Shown here: piece after piece, positions 1 to 4,829 of the stretch
Position numbering within the stretch: position 1 is the stretch's first letter
How the letters are laid out: each line of letters opens with the position of its first letter
Assembly (NCBI GenBank): GCA_021732245.1
Contig: JAKFVJ010000472.1
Span: 1-9,292 of the forward strand
DNA from: Candidatus Obscuribacterales bacterium
GTDB lineage: Bacteria; Cyanobacteriota; Vampirovibrionia; Obscuribacterales; Obscuribacteraceae
Direction: 5' to 3'
DNA length: 9,292 nucleotides
Made by a program: the position numbers and the translations under genes
Notes under the pieces: generated by a model
What the model was told of the DNA's origin: nothing
The model's database searches: none
What the model saw: the letters and a program-made list of their open reading frames with translations, nothing else

Positions 1-95
1 GGACAGGCAAGAGATTGATTAGCATGGAAGAGAATGAAAATATCAACTTCTTGATCTTCGGTCGATTCAATCTTAAATTCCAATGCCGGAATTTC
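1..95 (-). pseudogene. In-frame continuation of the DUF4139 gene beyond its TGA stop, cut by the window edge
   Basis: Reading on in the same frame past the TGA at 98-96 gives 31 sense codons to the window edge with no further stop. They encode a peptide starting EIPALEFKIEST and continuing EVDIFILFHANQSLAC. This resembles the opening strands of the DUF4139 domain, which in family members reads roughly like PTLVWLLES...EVEVSYL. The amino-terminal half therefore appears to be separated from the body of the protein by one nonsense codon. Other genes here use TGA as a true stop (for example 8213-8215) and encode Trp with TGG, so genome-wide reassignment of UGA is unlikely. Options are a pseudogene, a programmed readthrough site or a sequencing/assembly error. 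The rest of the domain lies outside the window. Confidence 0.55.
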
Positions 96-560
96 TCACA
101 ACTCTCTCAATGGGTGCTTTGTGTGGATAGCTTCCGGATTCCTGCATATCATTGTTTCGCCGTTTGGCCGAGCCATCGCGAACTCATTCGGGGTGCCGCA
201 AATTATCCTGTTAGCGTTATATGTCTGTAGTCGATGCGGTGTTGTGTAATTTACATCTACTTTGGCGCCGGCTTGCATGAGTTCATCAAAAATTCTTTGT
301 GGCGTCACTCTTTCGGCCGGACGGAATGTCTTAGACTTAACCGACCCTGGTGTATCAGATCGTATAAGAGCCATGATCGAGGACTTATTTACATTGTTCG
401 GCACTCCTTCAGCCTGAACTATGTTGAGTCCCTTCTTGAGTTCCACTTTTCGGACTTCTTGTACGACCATCATGCCGCCGTCAACAGTGATTTGACGATT
501 TTGTGCGTCGCCGGCTTTGGTGTTATTCGGTTGCGATTTTTGTTCTTGATTTTCTGACAT
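96..560 (-). CDS. N-terminal region of a DUF4139-family protein, ended by an in-frame TGA
   Basis: The ATG at 560-558 is preceded by AGGAGA (573-568) with 7 bases spacing, so the start is well supported. The 154-residue product begins with a hydrophilic, Asn/Gln-rich stretch (about 1-22) and has no signal peptide. Residues about 24-75 (VQEVRKVELKKG, then a VQAEGVP motif) resemble the N-terminal beta domain that precedes DUF4139 in the MuiA-like/DUF4139 family. Residues about 115-147 (a CGTPNEF...NGE...NPEAI pattern) resemble the small barrel that follows it. The family is normally several hundred residues long, so this product lacks the domain that defines it. The frame stays open after the TGA (see the adjacent entry). 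It follows the 98-residue gene across an 83-base gap containing a hairpin, so the two are probably co-transcribed. Family function is poorly known. The family match is from remembered motifs, moderate confidence; the coordinates are secure. Confidence 0.75.
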   Translation of the reverse strand: MSENQEQKSQPNNTKAGDAQNRQITVDGGMMVVQEVRKVELKKGLNIVQAEGVPNNVNKSSIMALIRSDTPGSVKSKTFRPAERVTPQRIFDELMQAGAKVDVNYTTPHRLQTYNANRIICGTPNEFAMARPNGETMICRNPEAIHTKHPLREL

Positions 561-584
561 ATTCTCATCTCCTAAGACAGGAAA

Positions 585-614
585 GGCAGCCAGCGTTGTT
601 TAACGCCGGCTGCC
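585..614 (-). other. Intergenic hairpin between the two minus-strand genes
   Basis: Arms GGCAGCC (585-591) and GGCTGCC (608-614) pair perfectly. Inside them GCGTT (593-597) pairs with AACGC (602-606) around a GTTT loop, with one A/C mismatch. On the minus strand it is followed by TTTCC, a weak U-run, then the SD of the downstream gene. It could be a leaky terminator or an mRNA-processing or stabilising structure. Confidence 0.6.
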
Positions 615-643
615 ACGTGCGGCTTACGCCATGGATATGGGCC

Positions 644-940
644 TTAGATCATTTCCATCAGCGTGTCGCCCTCTACGACTGCTTCAACGCCAGGCAATTC
701 CCTTAAGCGATCAGCAATCTCTTTAGTTGTGCTCACGGCAACCAACGCAATATGCGTATCTTCATTTACCACCGTGACTTCACCACTGAGTTCATTTTCA
801 ATGATGAATTTGGAGAGAGTCTGCCTGAATGTAACGACTGCATCAAGTGCAGCGTCCGACATGCTGGCTCTGTCTCCGTCTTCAATTCCTTCGTCGTCGA
901 TTGCAAGCGACACGAGGTATGTTTTCAATGCTTTTTCCAT
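644..940 (-). CDS. Small unknown protein with possible inhibitor I9-like (ferredoxin-like) C-terminus
   Basis: A 98-residue soluble protein starting MEKALKTYL. The frame could begin at an upstream Met at 982, but only the ATG at 940-938 has a GAGG (950-947) at proper spacing. No signal peptide or membrane segment is visible. Acidic residues dominate the middle (IDDEGIEDGD). The predicted order is strand (TYLVSLAI), helix (about 26-47), strand (GEVTVVN), strand (HIALVAVS), helix (KEIADRLREL) and a final PGVEAVVEGD. That last motif resembles the end of the subtilisin-propeptide/inhibitor I9 fold, where the LPGV..VE.D pattern is common. If so, the protein could be a free-standing peptidase inhibitor or folding helper, but the fold is shared by many unrelated proteins. 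It is the first gene of a minus-strand pair with the DUF4139 gene. Function unproven. Confidence 0.8.
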   Translation of the reverse strand: MEKALKTYLVSLAIDDEGIEDGDRASMSDAALDAVVTFRQTLSKFIIENELSGEVTVVNEDTHIALVAVSTTKEIADRLRELPGVEAVVEGDTLMEMI

Positions 941-944
941 GTTA

Positions 945-950
945 GTCCTC
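945..950 (-). promoter_or_regulatory. SD that sets the start of the 98-residue gene
   Basis: On the minus strand GAGGAC lies 4 bases (GAGG 6 bases) before the ATG at 940. No comparable site precedes the upstream in-frame Met at 982-980, so the shorter product is preferred. Confidence 0.6.
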
Positions 951-1004
951 ATTAATCGTGAGTTACAAAATTCGTTCAGCACAATTTCATAGTGCGTCTC
1001 TCTT

Positions 1005-1025
1005 CGTTCGCCTGCATGGCGAACG
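1005..1025 (-). other. Hairpin in the leader of the minus-strand pair
   Basis: Arms CGTTCGCC (1005-1012) and GGCGAACG (1018-1025) form a perfect 8-bp stem with a TGCAT loop. On the minus strand it lies 65 bases before the ATG at 940. On the plus strand it is followed only by TTTAT. No plus-strand gene ends here, so a role as a plus-strand terminator has no visible client. It may be a 5' leader element. Confidence 0.5.
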
Positions 1026-1231
1026 TTTATCGTTTGAGTCTGGCGCGTACTTTGGTTGAAACGGATCTCTTTGCTGAACTTAGGTTTAAATGGAAATTCA
1101 ACCTACAAAATCTGCTTGCTAGAAATCAACGAAGTTCAATTGGATATTTATGACTTATAGAAATTCTGAATTATCGCTTGCGCTAACCACCAAAAAAGTG
1201 ATTAAAGCAGGACAAATGCTTGCCAAGGGGC

Positions 1232-1300
1232 ACTAGCTTCGCTAGGTTTCAAAAAGCCCTGAAAGCCAGTCTGTACTAGCTTGCGCAGGCTTTCAAAGAG
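1232..1300. repeat. Imperfect direct repeat, two copies of about 25 bases
   Basis: Copy one (1232-1256) and copy two (1275-1300) share ACTAGCTT, then CGC, AGG and TTTCAAA in the same order, differing by short indels and one or two substitutions. Starts are 43 bases apart, about four helical turns. The segment between them contains GAAAGCC (1261-1267), which pairs with GGCTTTC (1288-1294) in copy two. It could be a pair of protein-binding sites or part of a folded leader or small RNA; strand unknown. Confidence 0.5.
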
Positions 1301-1363
1301 GACTTTACTTGTAATTAACCAGCCTGTAGAAGCTTTATTTGAAATTCCCCTTTTTGTTACTGT

Positions 1364-1391
1364 GAAACTAGATAGAAACATAGTTTCTTTT
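1364..1391 (+). terminator. Weak A/T-rich terminator-like hairpin
   Basis: GAAACTA (1364-1370) pairs with TAGTTTC (1381-1387) across a 10-base loop and is followed by TTTTATT. The stem is weak. If real it would end a short plus-strand transcript covering the structured 1200-1390 region. Confidence 0.25.
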
Positions 1392-1443
1392 ATTCAGGTA
1401 TTTCAAACCAGAAAACCTCATCTAATGAGTATTTCTAATTCCC

Positions 1444-1478
1444 ACTGGGAGCTTTAGGGCTCTGCAGGTGGTGCCAGT
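1444..1478 (+). promoter_or_regulatory. Nested stem in the leader of the 1530 gene
   Basis: ACTGG (1444-1448) pairs with CCAGT (1474-1478), enclosing GAGC (1449-1452) paired with GCTC (1459-1462) and an unpaired TGCAGGTGGTG strand. CCAC/GTGG (1442-1445/1468-1471) is a competing pairing. It matches no riboswitch class I recognise. Together with the terminator-like hairpin just downstream it could form an attenuator. Confidence 0.3.
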
Positions 1479-1486
1479 TTTCTTCA

Positions 1487-1518
1487 GCCGACTCGACGTG
1501 AGTCGGCATTTTTGTTTT
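1487..1518 (+). terminator. Terminator-like hairpin with T-run ending against the SD of the 1530 gene
   Basis: GCCGACTC (1487-1494) and GAGTCGGC (1500-1507) make a perfect 8-bp GC-rich stem with a GACGT loop, followed by ATTTTTGTTTT. This is a good intrinsic terminator by form. It lies in the leader of a gene, with the SD starting right after the T-run and no plus-strand gene upstream in view. A leader attenuator is the simplest reading. Confidence 0.6.
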
Positions 1519-1522
1519 GGAG
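1519..1522 (+). promoter_or_regulatory. SD that sets the start of the 181-residue gene
   Basis: GGAG lies 7 bases before the ATG at 1530. An earlier TTG at 1512 in the same frame overlaps the terminator T-run and has no SD, so it was rejected as a start. Confidence 0.7.
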
Positions 1523-1529
1523 TCAAATC

Positions 1530-2075
1530 ATGATTAACAACAACCACGACGGAGGTAAGAGCAAGTATCAACACAACATGGCTCTACTTTCGGAACTGCA
1601 TAGCATATGCAGAAACATGACCTTTTACGTAAAACACGAAGCTCGTCCTGAAAGTGCTGACGAACTTGACCCGCAAGTTGTTCGCTTCACATTCCGAATC
1701 GAGAAAAACAAACGCCAGAGATTTCACACAATTCTGGATGAGCTGCACAACAACGGCGTCTATTTCGGAATGGGCGTCCGTGAAGTCGACCAGGACGAAC
1801 TCAAAACCAAATGGGTTCAACAACTGAACGGCGACGGTCTTGAATCTTCAAGCCCAATGTGGCGAAAAGAATTCTATAATCACTTACGCAGAGCAACCCG
1901 AGACTCAAAGGCTCGCTTAGAATTCACACCACCCAATCGTGAAAATGAGGCAGGTCAAATAAATCTCGTGATAATTCTCAATCCCGGACTTCTGGAAAAA
2001 TTCGAGTATGCAATCGATGCATTGTCGAGCCTAGGAGTAAGCGGCAACGTAAAAATCGTCGAACAGTCCAATTAA
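1530..2075 (+). CDS. Unknown 181-residue soluble protein with a repeated strand-helix-strand unit
   Basis: I do not recognise the family. The protein is hydrophilic, with no signal peptide or membrane segment. Residues 50-86 (strand VVRFTFRI, helix around RQRFHTILDELH, then NNGVYFGMGVREV) and 144-178 (strand INLVIILN, helix around LEKFEYAIDALS, then LGVSGNVKIVE) share the same layout and a F..(I/A)(L/I)D.L...GV pattern, suggesting two copies of one alpha/beta unit. The middle (about 87-143) is charged and includes a basic helix-like stretch (YNHLRRATRDSKAR). It ends 17 bases before the dehydrogenase start, with no hairpin between, so the two are very likely in one transcript. Expression may be controlled by the leader hairpin at 1487-1507. 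Confidence 0.85.
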   Translation: MINNNHDGGKSKYQHNMALLSELHSICRNMTFYVKHEARPESADELDPQVVRFTFRIEKNKRQRFHTILDELHNNGVYFGMGVREVDQDELKTKWVQQLNGDGLESSSPMWRKEFYNHLRRATRDSKARLEFTPPNRENEAGQINLVIILNPGLLEKFEYAIDALSSLGVSGNVKIVEQSN

Positions 2076-2092
2076 TTAAGAGGCATCTCATT

Positions 2093-2962
2093 ATGACCAG
2101 CATGGCATATCTAGGACTCGGGATTATGGGTGGCGCAATGGCGGCCAATTTAGCTGCCAAAGGTCACTCTGTGTTTGGCTGGAATCGAACACCTGGTAGA
2201 CCAGGCGTAAAAGTAGCAGAAGAAGCCGGCGCCAAAATAACAGGCTCGGCTTCCGATGCAGTCAAGCAAGCTGATGTTGTATTTCTTTGTCTCTCGGATG
2301 TTAACGACATCGAAGAAATGCTGCTTGGTGCAAATGCTGTTACCAAAGCAGCAAAGAAAGGCACGCTGTTTATAGACATGAGTACAACTGGTCCTCAGTG
2401 CGCACAACATCTGGCGCAAGAATTGGACACACTCGGCATGCGCTTTCTCGATGCGCCGGTATCAGGTGGTGATATCGGCGCTCAAAAAGGCACACTGACC
2501 ATCATGGTTGGTGGAGCTGAATCCGACTTTGAAAAAGCCAAACCACTCTTTGAATGCATCGGCAAAAGCATCACCTACTGCGGTTCGGCAGGATCCGGAC
2601 AAGCAGTCAAACTCTGCAATCAAATTCTCTGCGCCGTCAACATGGTTGCCGTAACAGAAGCAATTCGATTTGCCGAACTAACAGGCATTGATCCGCAACT
2701 GGTAATTGATGTTTGCAGCACCGGAGCAGGCGGCTCCTGGGCATTAAGCAATCTCGGACCAAAAATCCTCAAGAAAGACTTTGCTCCGGGATTCAAGATA
2801 ACCGACATGCGAAAAGATCTACGCCTTGTCGGAGAGTCTTTGTCTGATACAAATCACGGTCTAACAGGAACCACACTAGCTGCAGAAAACTTTCAGCAGA
2901 CAGAAGCATTAGAAAGCGGCAAGACTCAAGGCACCCAAGCCATGATTCGAGTCTACCGCTAA
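2093..2962 (+). CDS. NAD(P)-dependent beta-hydroxyacid dehydrogenase (tartronate-semialdehyde/3-hydroxyisobutyrate family)
   Basis: A full-length 289-residue cytoplasmic oxidoreductase, the usual size for the family. The Rossmann nucleotide motif GLGIMG is at residues 8-13, followed at 31-33 by NRT, an arrangement common in NADPH-using members such as glyoxylate/succinic-semialdehyde reductases. The substrate motif DAPVSGG is at 120-126. The catalytic lysine is K173 in a KLCNQ motif, close to the KLANQ/KVANQ of GarR-type 2-hydroxy-3-oxopropionate reductases and unlike the KICNN of 3-hydroxyisobutyrate dehydrogenases. A further KDLRL motif near the end matches the second substrate-contact region. 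It should reduce a small semialdehyde or glyoxylate-like substrate reversibly; exact substrate is not decidable from sequence. AAGAGG (2078-2083) precedes the start at 2093; M4 is a less likely alternative. Probably co-transcribed with the upstream unknown gene. Confidence 0.9.
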   Translation: MTSMAYLGLGIMGGAMAANLAAKGHSVFGWNRTPGRPGVKVAEEAGAKITGSASDAVKQADVVFLCLSDVNDIEEMLLGANAVTKAAKKGTLFIDMSTTGPQCAQHLAQELDTLGMRFLDAPVSGGDIGAQKGTLTIMVGGAESDFEKAKPLFECIGKSITYCGSAGSGQAVKLCNQILCAVNMVAVTEAIRFAELTGIDPQLVIDVCSTGAGGSWALSNLGPKILKKDFAPGFKITDMRKDLRLVGESLSDTNHGLTGTTLAAENFQQTEALESGKTQGTQAMIRVYR

Positions 2963-2985
2963 CAAACAAAATTGATGAAACACCC

Positions 2986-3012
2986 TACGACACTGTTTGA
3001 GACAGTGTCGTA
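2986..3012 (+). other. Perfect 11-bp intergenic hairpin without a T-run
   Basis: TACGACACTGT (2986-2996) pairs completely with ACAGTGTCGTA (3002-3012) around TTGAG. It is 24 bases after the dehydrogenase stop and 13 bases before the next SD. With no U-tract it is not a standard intrinsic terminator; mRNA end protection or processing is more likely. Confidence 0.65.
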
Positions 3013-3036
3013 TTCGCGCATCCAGGGAGTCTATCC

Positions 3037-3999
3037 ATGAACAAACAAGAACAACCTTCGCTAGCTGAAATTGCCGATCAATTCAGCATAACCGTGGCAA
3101 ACTCAGTGCGGAATCAAGAGTTGACCAAAGCTTACTACAAGCTTAGCAACCGACTCAAAAGATTACTGCCCATAGAAAAAGCATTCGAGCATGATCTTCA
3201 AGAAAAGCTGGCCGACATGCGTGCTGATGTTGCCGATTGCAATTTTCCTCGAATGGACATGACATTTCTCAGCATGCGGCGCGAGCAAGAGCTTACTTTT
3301 CCGAGGCGACAGAAGTGGAGCCCCGGACTAAACAGGTGGATAGAAGACACCGAGCAGAACACCTACAAAGCGCTCGTTCCTCGATTCGCTATTTTCACAC
3401 CGCAAACCGACACCTGCAGTTTTAAGACAAAGTTCAAATATGAATATTGGCCTTACGGCGGCGGTCCGTTTATGAAGTTCGATGTTACAGGTGAACGCGT
3501 CGATTTCATTCTCGACTATCAGAAGGTGCTAACACTGATGAACACAAAACCATTTTCGCAAGAAAAGGATGTTTTGTTCAATTCATCCAACGTGAAATTC
3601 TGCGTAAAAGTACCAGAGGATTTCAAAGACGTGAAGCAGACTTTGTCGCTCGACTCGCTTGACTTTCTTCATGCCATGATGCTTGAGGTGAATTATCTCC
3701 ATGAGTATCACCAGCATCAAATGAGTTGCATCTGCGAGCCTGAATTCACATTCTCAACACGGTTTACGGGCGTCCTTCCGGACGAGGTTCTAGACTCTCT
3801 GCCTCATTGGCAACAACTCTTTCACGAAGTATACTTCGTGGCCGAGGCAGCAGACTGGACAGTCAGCGCGCCTCCCATGCCTCAATTCAACGCTGATCCG
3901 TTGGTAATTGGCAGAATCGATCTCGACTTCTGGTTGCTCAGCCGATTCGATCTAACATCAGCAGAGGAATACGTCTCACGCGAGTGGACATCTAAGTAA
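3037..3999 (+). CDS. Unknown 320-residue soluble protein with a His/Cys cluster
   Basis: I do not recognise this protein. The ATG has GGGAG (3025-3029) at 7 bases. There is no signal peptide or membrane helix. Residues about 8-70 look helical and charged, ending near C68. A region rich in aromatic residues follows, with a WPYGGGPFMKFD stretch around 143-154. Near residues 222-233 the sequence HEYHQHQMSCIC places H222, H225, H227, C231 and C233 within twelve residues, a plausible metal site, next to an acidic CEPEF. The C-terminal part (about 250-320) is aromatic and acidic. Hairpins lie on both sides, so it may be its own segment of a longer transcript. The neighbours give no clear hint of function. 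An enzyme or binding protein using a metal is possible but unproven. Confidence 0.85.
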   Translation: MNKQEQPSLAEIADQFSITVANSVRNQELTKAYYKLSNRLKRLLPIEKAFEHDLQEKLADMRADVADCNFPRMDMTFLSMRREQELTFPRRQKWSPGLNRWIEDTEQNTYKALVPRFAIFTPQTDTCSFKTKFKYEYWPYGGGPFMKFDVTGERVDFILDYQKVLTLMNTKPFSQEKDVLFNSSNVKFCVKVPEDFKDVKQTLSLDSLDFLHAMMLEVNYLHEYHQHQMSCICEPEFTFSTRFTGVLPDEVLDSLPHWQQLFHEVYFVAEAADWTVSAPPMPQFNADPLVIGRIDLDFWLLSRFDLTSAEEYVSREWTSK

Positions 4000-4017
4000 T
4001 CACATCATACAAGGCAG

Positions 4018-4050
4018 GAGCGTCGGTTCAATGAGCCGGCGTTCTTGTTT
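4018..4050 (+). terminator. Terminator-like hairpin between the 320-residue gene and adk
   Basis: GAGCGTCGGTTC (4018-4029) pairs with GAGCCGGCGTTC (4033-4044), 12 positions including three G/T wobbles, with an AAT loop. It is followed by TTGTTT. The distance from stem end to the adk SD (4063) is only 18 bases, so readthrough is probably needed for adk expression unless a promoter overlaps the upstream gene. Confidence 0.5.
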
Positions 4051-4062
4051 ACACACATTTTC

Positions 4063-4068
4063 GGAGGG
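4063..4068 (+). promoter_or_regulatory. SD that fixes the adk start and its N-terminal extension
   Basis: GGAGGG is 7 bases before the ATG at 4076, the strongest SD in the window. The upstream in-frame ATG at 4031 lies in the loop and 3' arm of the hairpin and has no SD. The downstream GTG codon V16 also has none. Translation from 4076, including the hydrophobic segment, is therefore well supported. Confidence 0.75.
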
Positions 4069-4075
4069 CAACCCT

Positions 4076-4816
4076 ATGCCTCAGTTTGTATTGGTATTAG
4101 CAGTTGTGGCGTTAGTGCTCGTGGTCGAATCAGTCCTCAGAGCTCGTAACTACAATGGCAAGAAACACAATGTCATTTTCATGGGCGCTCCCGGCGCCGG
4201 CAAAGGCACTCAAGCAAGTCGACTAGCAAAAGACTTGAACATCCCGCATCTTTCGTCAGGTGACTTACTGCGTAAAGCTGTTCAACAAGGAACTCCAACC
4301 GGCGACGAGATAAAGTCCTATATCGAAAAGGGACAATTAGCTCCGGATGATCTCATCAACAAAATGATCGCCGAAGAGCTCTCCAAGCCAAATTACAAAG
4401 ACGGCTTCATCCTCGATGGCTATCCGCGGACAGTAGAGCAAGCTGAATTCCTGGACGATTATCTCGATGAAGATAACCGCTACATCACGGCAGTCGTTGA
4501 ACTTCAAGTGGATGAAGAAGTGCTTGTTGAAAGAATTGCCGGCAGACGCATTTGCGGCAACGGACAGTGCAATGCTTCTTATCACCTCAAGTTCAAACCG
4601 CCGCTGGTTCCTGGCACTTGCGACCTGTGTCGCCGACCTCTTATTCAAAGGGCCGATGACACCGAAGCCGTTCTAAGAGAACGCATAGAACGCCACGAGC
4701 AACGCATTGTGCCGTTGCTTCAGCACTACCACCATCAAGGCACTCTCAAAGAAATAAAAGGCGAAGGTCCTCTAGAGGAAATCTACGACGACATTCTGCT
4801 TTCACTCGGCATTTAG
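4076..4816 (+). CDS. adk: Adenylate kinase with an N-terminal membrane anchor and Cys4 lid
   Basis: Catalyses AMP + ATP to 2 ADP. The P-loop GAPGAGKGT is at residues 37-45, the AMP-site motif SSGDLLR at 60-66, the family signature DGYPRT at 114-119, and lid arginines R153, R157 and R158 are present. The core is full length and of the long-lid bacterial type. The lid carries four cysteines, C160, C165, C182 and C185, as in zinc-binding lids, but the first pair is spaced CX4C instead of the usual CX2C. The unusual part is the front: residues 4-17 and 20-21 are almost purely aliphatic, followed by R22, R24, K29 and K30, an apparent single membrane helix. The positive charges after it predict the kinase domain stays in the cytoplasm. 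Ordinary Adk starts about 30 residues later and is soluble. tldD follows after 13 bases, so the two are in one operon. Confidence 0.93.
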   Translation: MPQFVLVLAVVALVLVVESVLRARNYNGKKHNVIFMGAPGAGKGTQASRLAKDLNIPHLSSGDLLRKAVQQGTPTGDEIKSYIEKGQLAPDDLINKMIAEELSKPNYKDGFILDGYPRTVEQAEFLDDYLDEDNRYITAVVELQVDEEVLVERIAGRRICGNGQCNASYHLKFKPPLVPGTCDLCRRPLIQRADDTEAVLRERIERHEQRIVPLLQHYHHQGTLKEIKGEGPLEEIYDDILLSLGI

Positions 4817-4829
4817 AAGAGGAAATCAC

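Larger units (their letters stand above)
941..1529. other. Divergent intergenic region with several hairpins and a direct repeat, no convincing gene
   Basis: This 589-base stretch separates the divergent genes at 940 and 1530 and must hold their promoters, but I see no strong sigma-70 pair. Candidate -10-like words are GATAAT and TATAAG on the minus strand (1175-1170, 1159-1154) and TCTAAT on the plus strand (1421-1426, 1434-1439), none with a good -35. Structures seen are a hairpin at 1005-1025, a small hairpin at 1233-1245, an imperfect direct repeat (1232-1256 and 1275-1300), a hairpin with arms GAAAGCC/GGCTTTC (1261-1294), an A/T-rich hairpin with a T-run (1364-1391), a nested stem (1444-1478) and a terminator-like hairpin (1487-1507). 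A 28-codon frame at 1150-1236 is not convincing. Confidence 0.6.

Noticed and set aside
234..557. Plus-strand open frames opposite the DUF4139 gene and similar antisense frames within tldD, tldE and adk
   Set aside because: They lack SD sites and have low-quality composition, and each lies over a well-supported gene on the other strand.
1..560. Genome-wide UGA recoding to explain the DUF4139 interruption
   Set aside because: TGA ends other genes sensibly (for example 8213-8215) and Trp is written TGG throughout, so a local nonsense or readthrough event is simpler.
941..982. Longer start for the 98-residue protein
   Set aside because: The added residues have no SD before them, and GAGG at 950-947 fits the ATG at 940.
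1150..1236. Short 28-codon plus-strand frame (MTYRNSELSLALTTKKVIKAG and on)
   Set aside because: The upstream GGA is weak and close, the frame is short, and its end runs into a hairpin; it could be chance. A leader peptide is not excluded.
1232..1300. CRISPR array
   Set aside because: Only two imperfect copies with one spacer, indels between copies and no cas genes.
1512..1529. TTG start for the 181-residue gene
   Set aside because: It lies in the terminator T-run with no SD; GGAG at 1519-1522 serves the ATG at 1530.
4031..4075. Upstream in-frame ATG for adk giving a 261-residue product
   Set aside because: It begins in the loop of the 4018-4044 hairpin and has no SD, while GGAGGG is placed exactly for the ATG at 4076.
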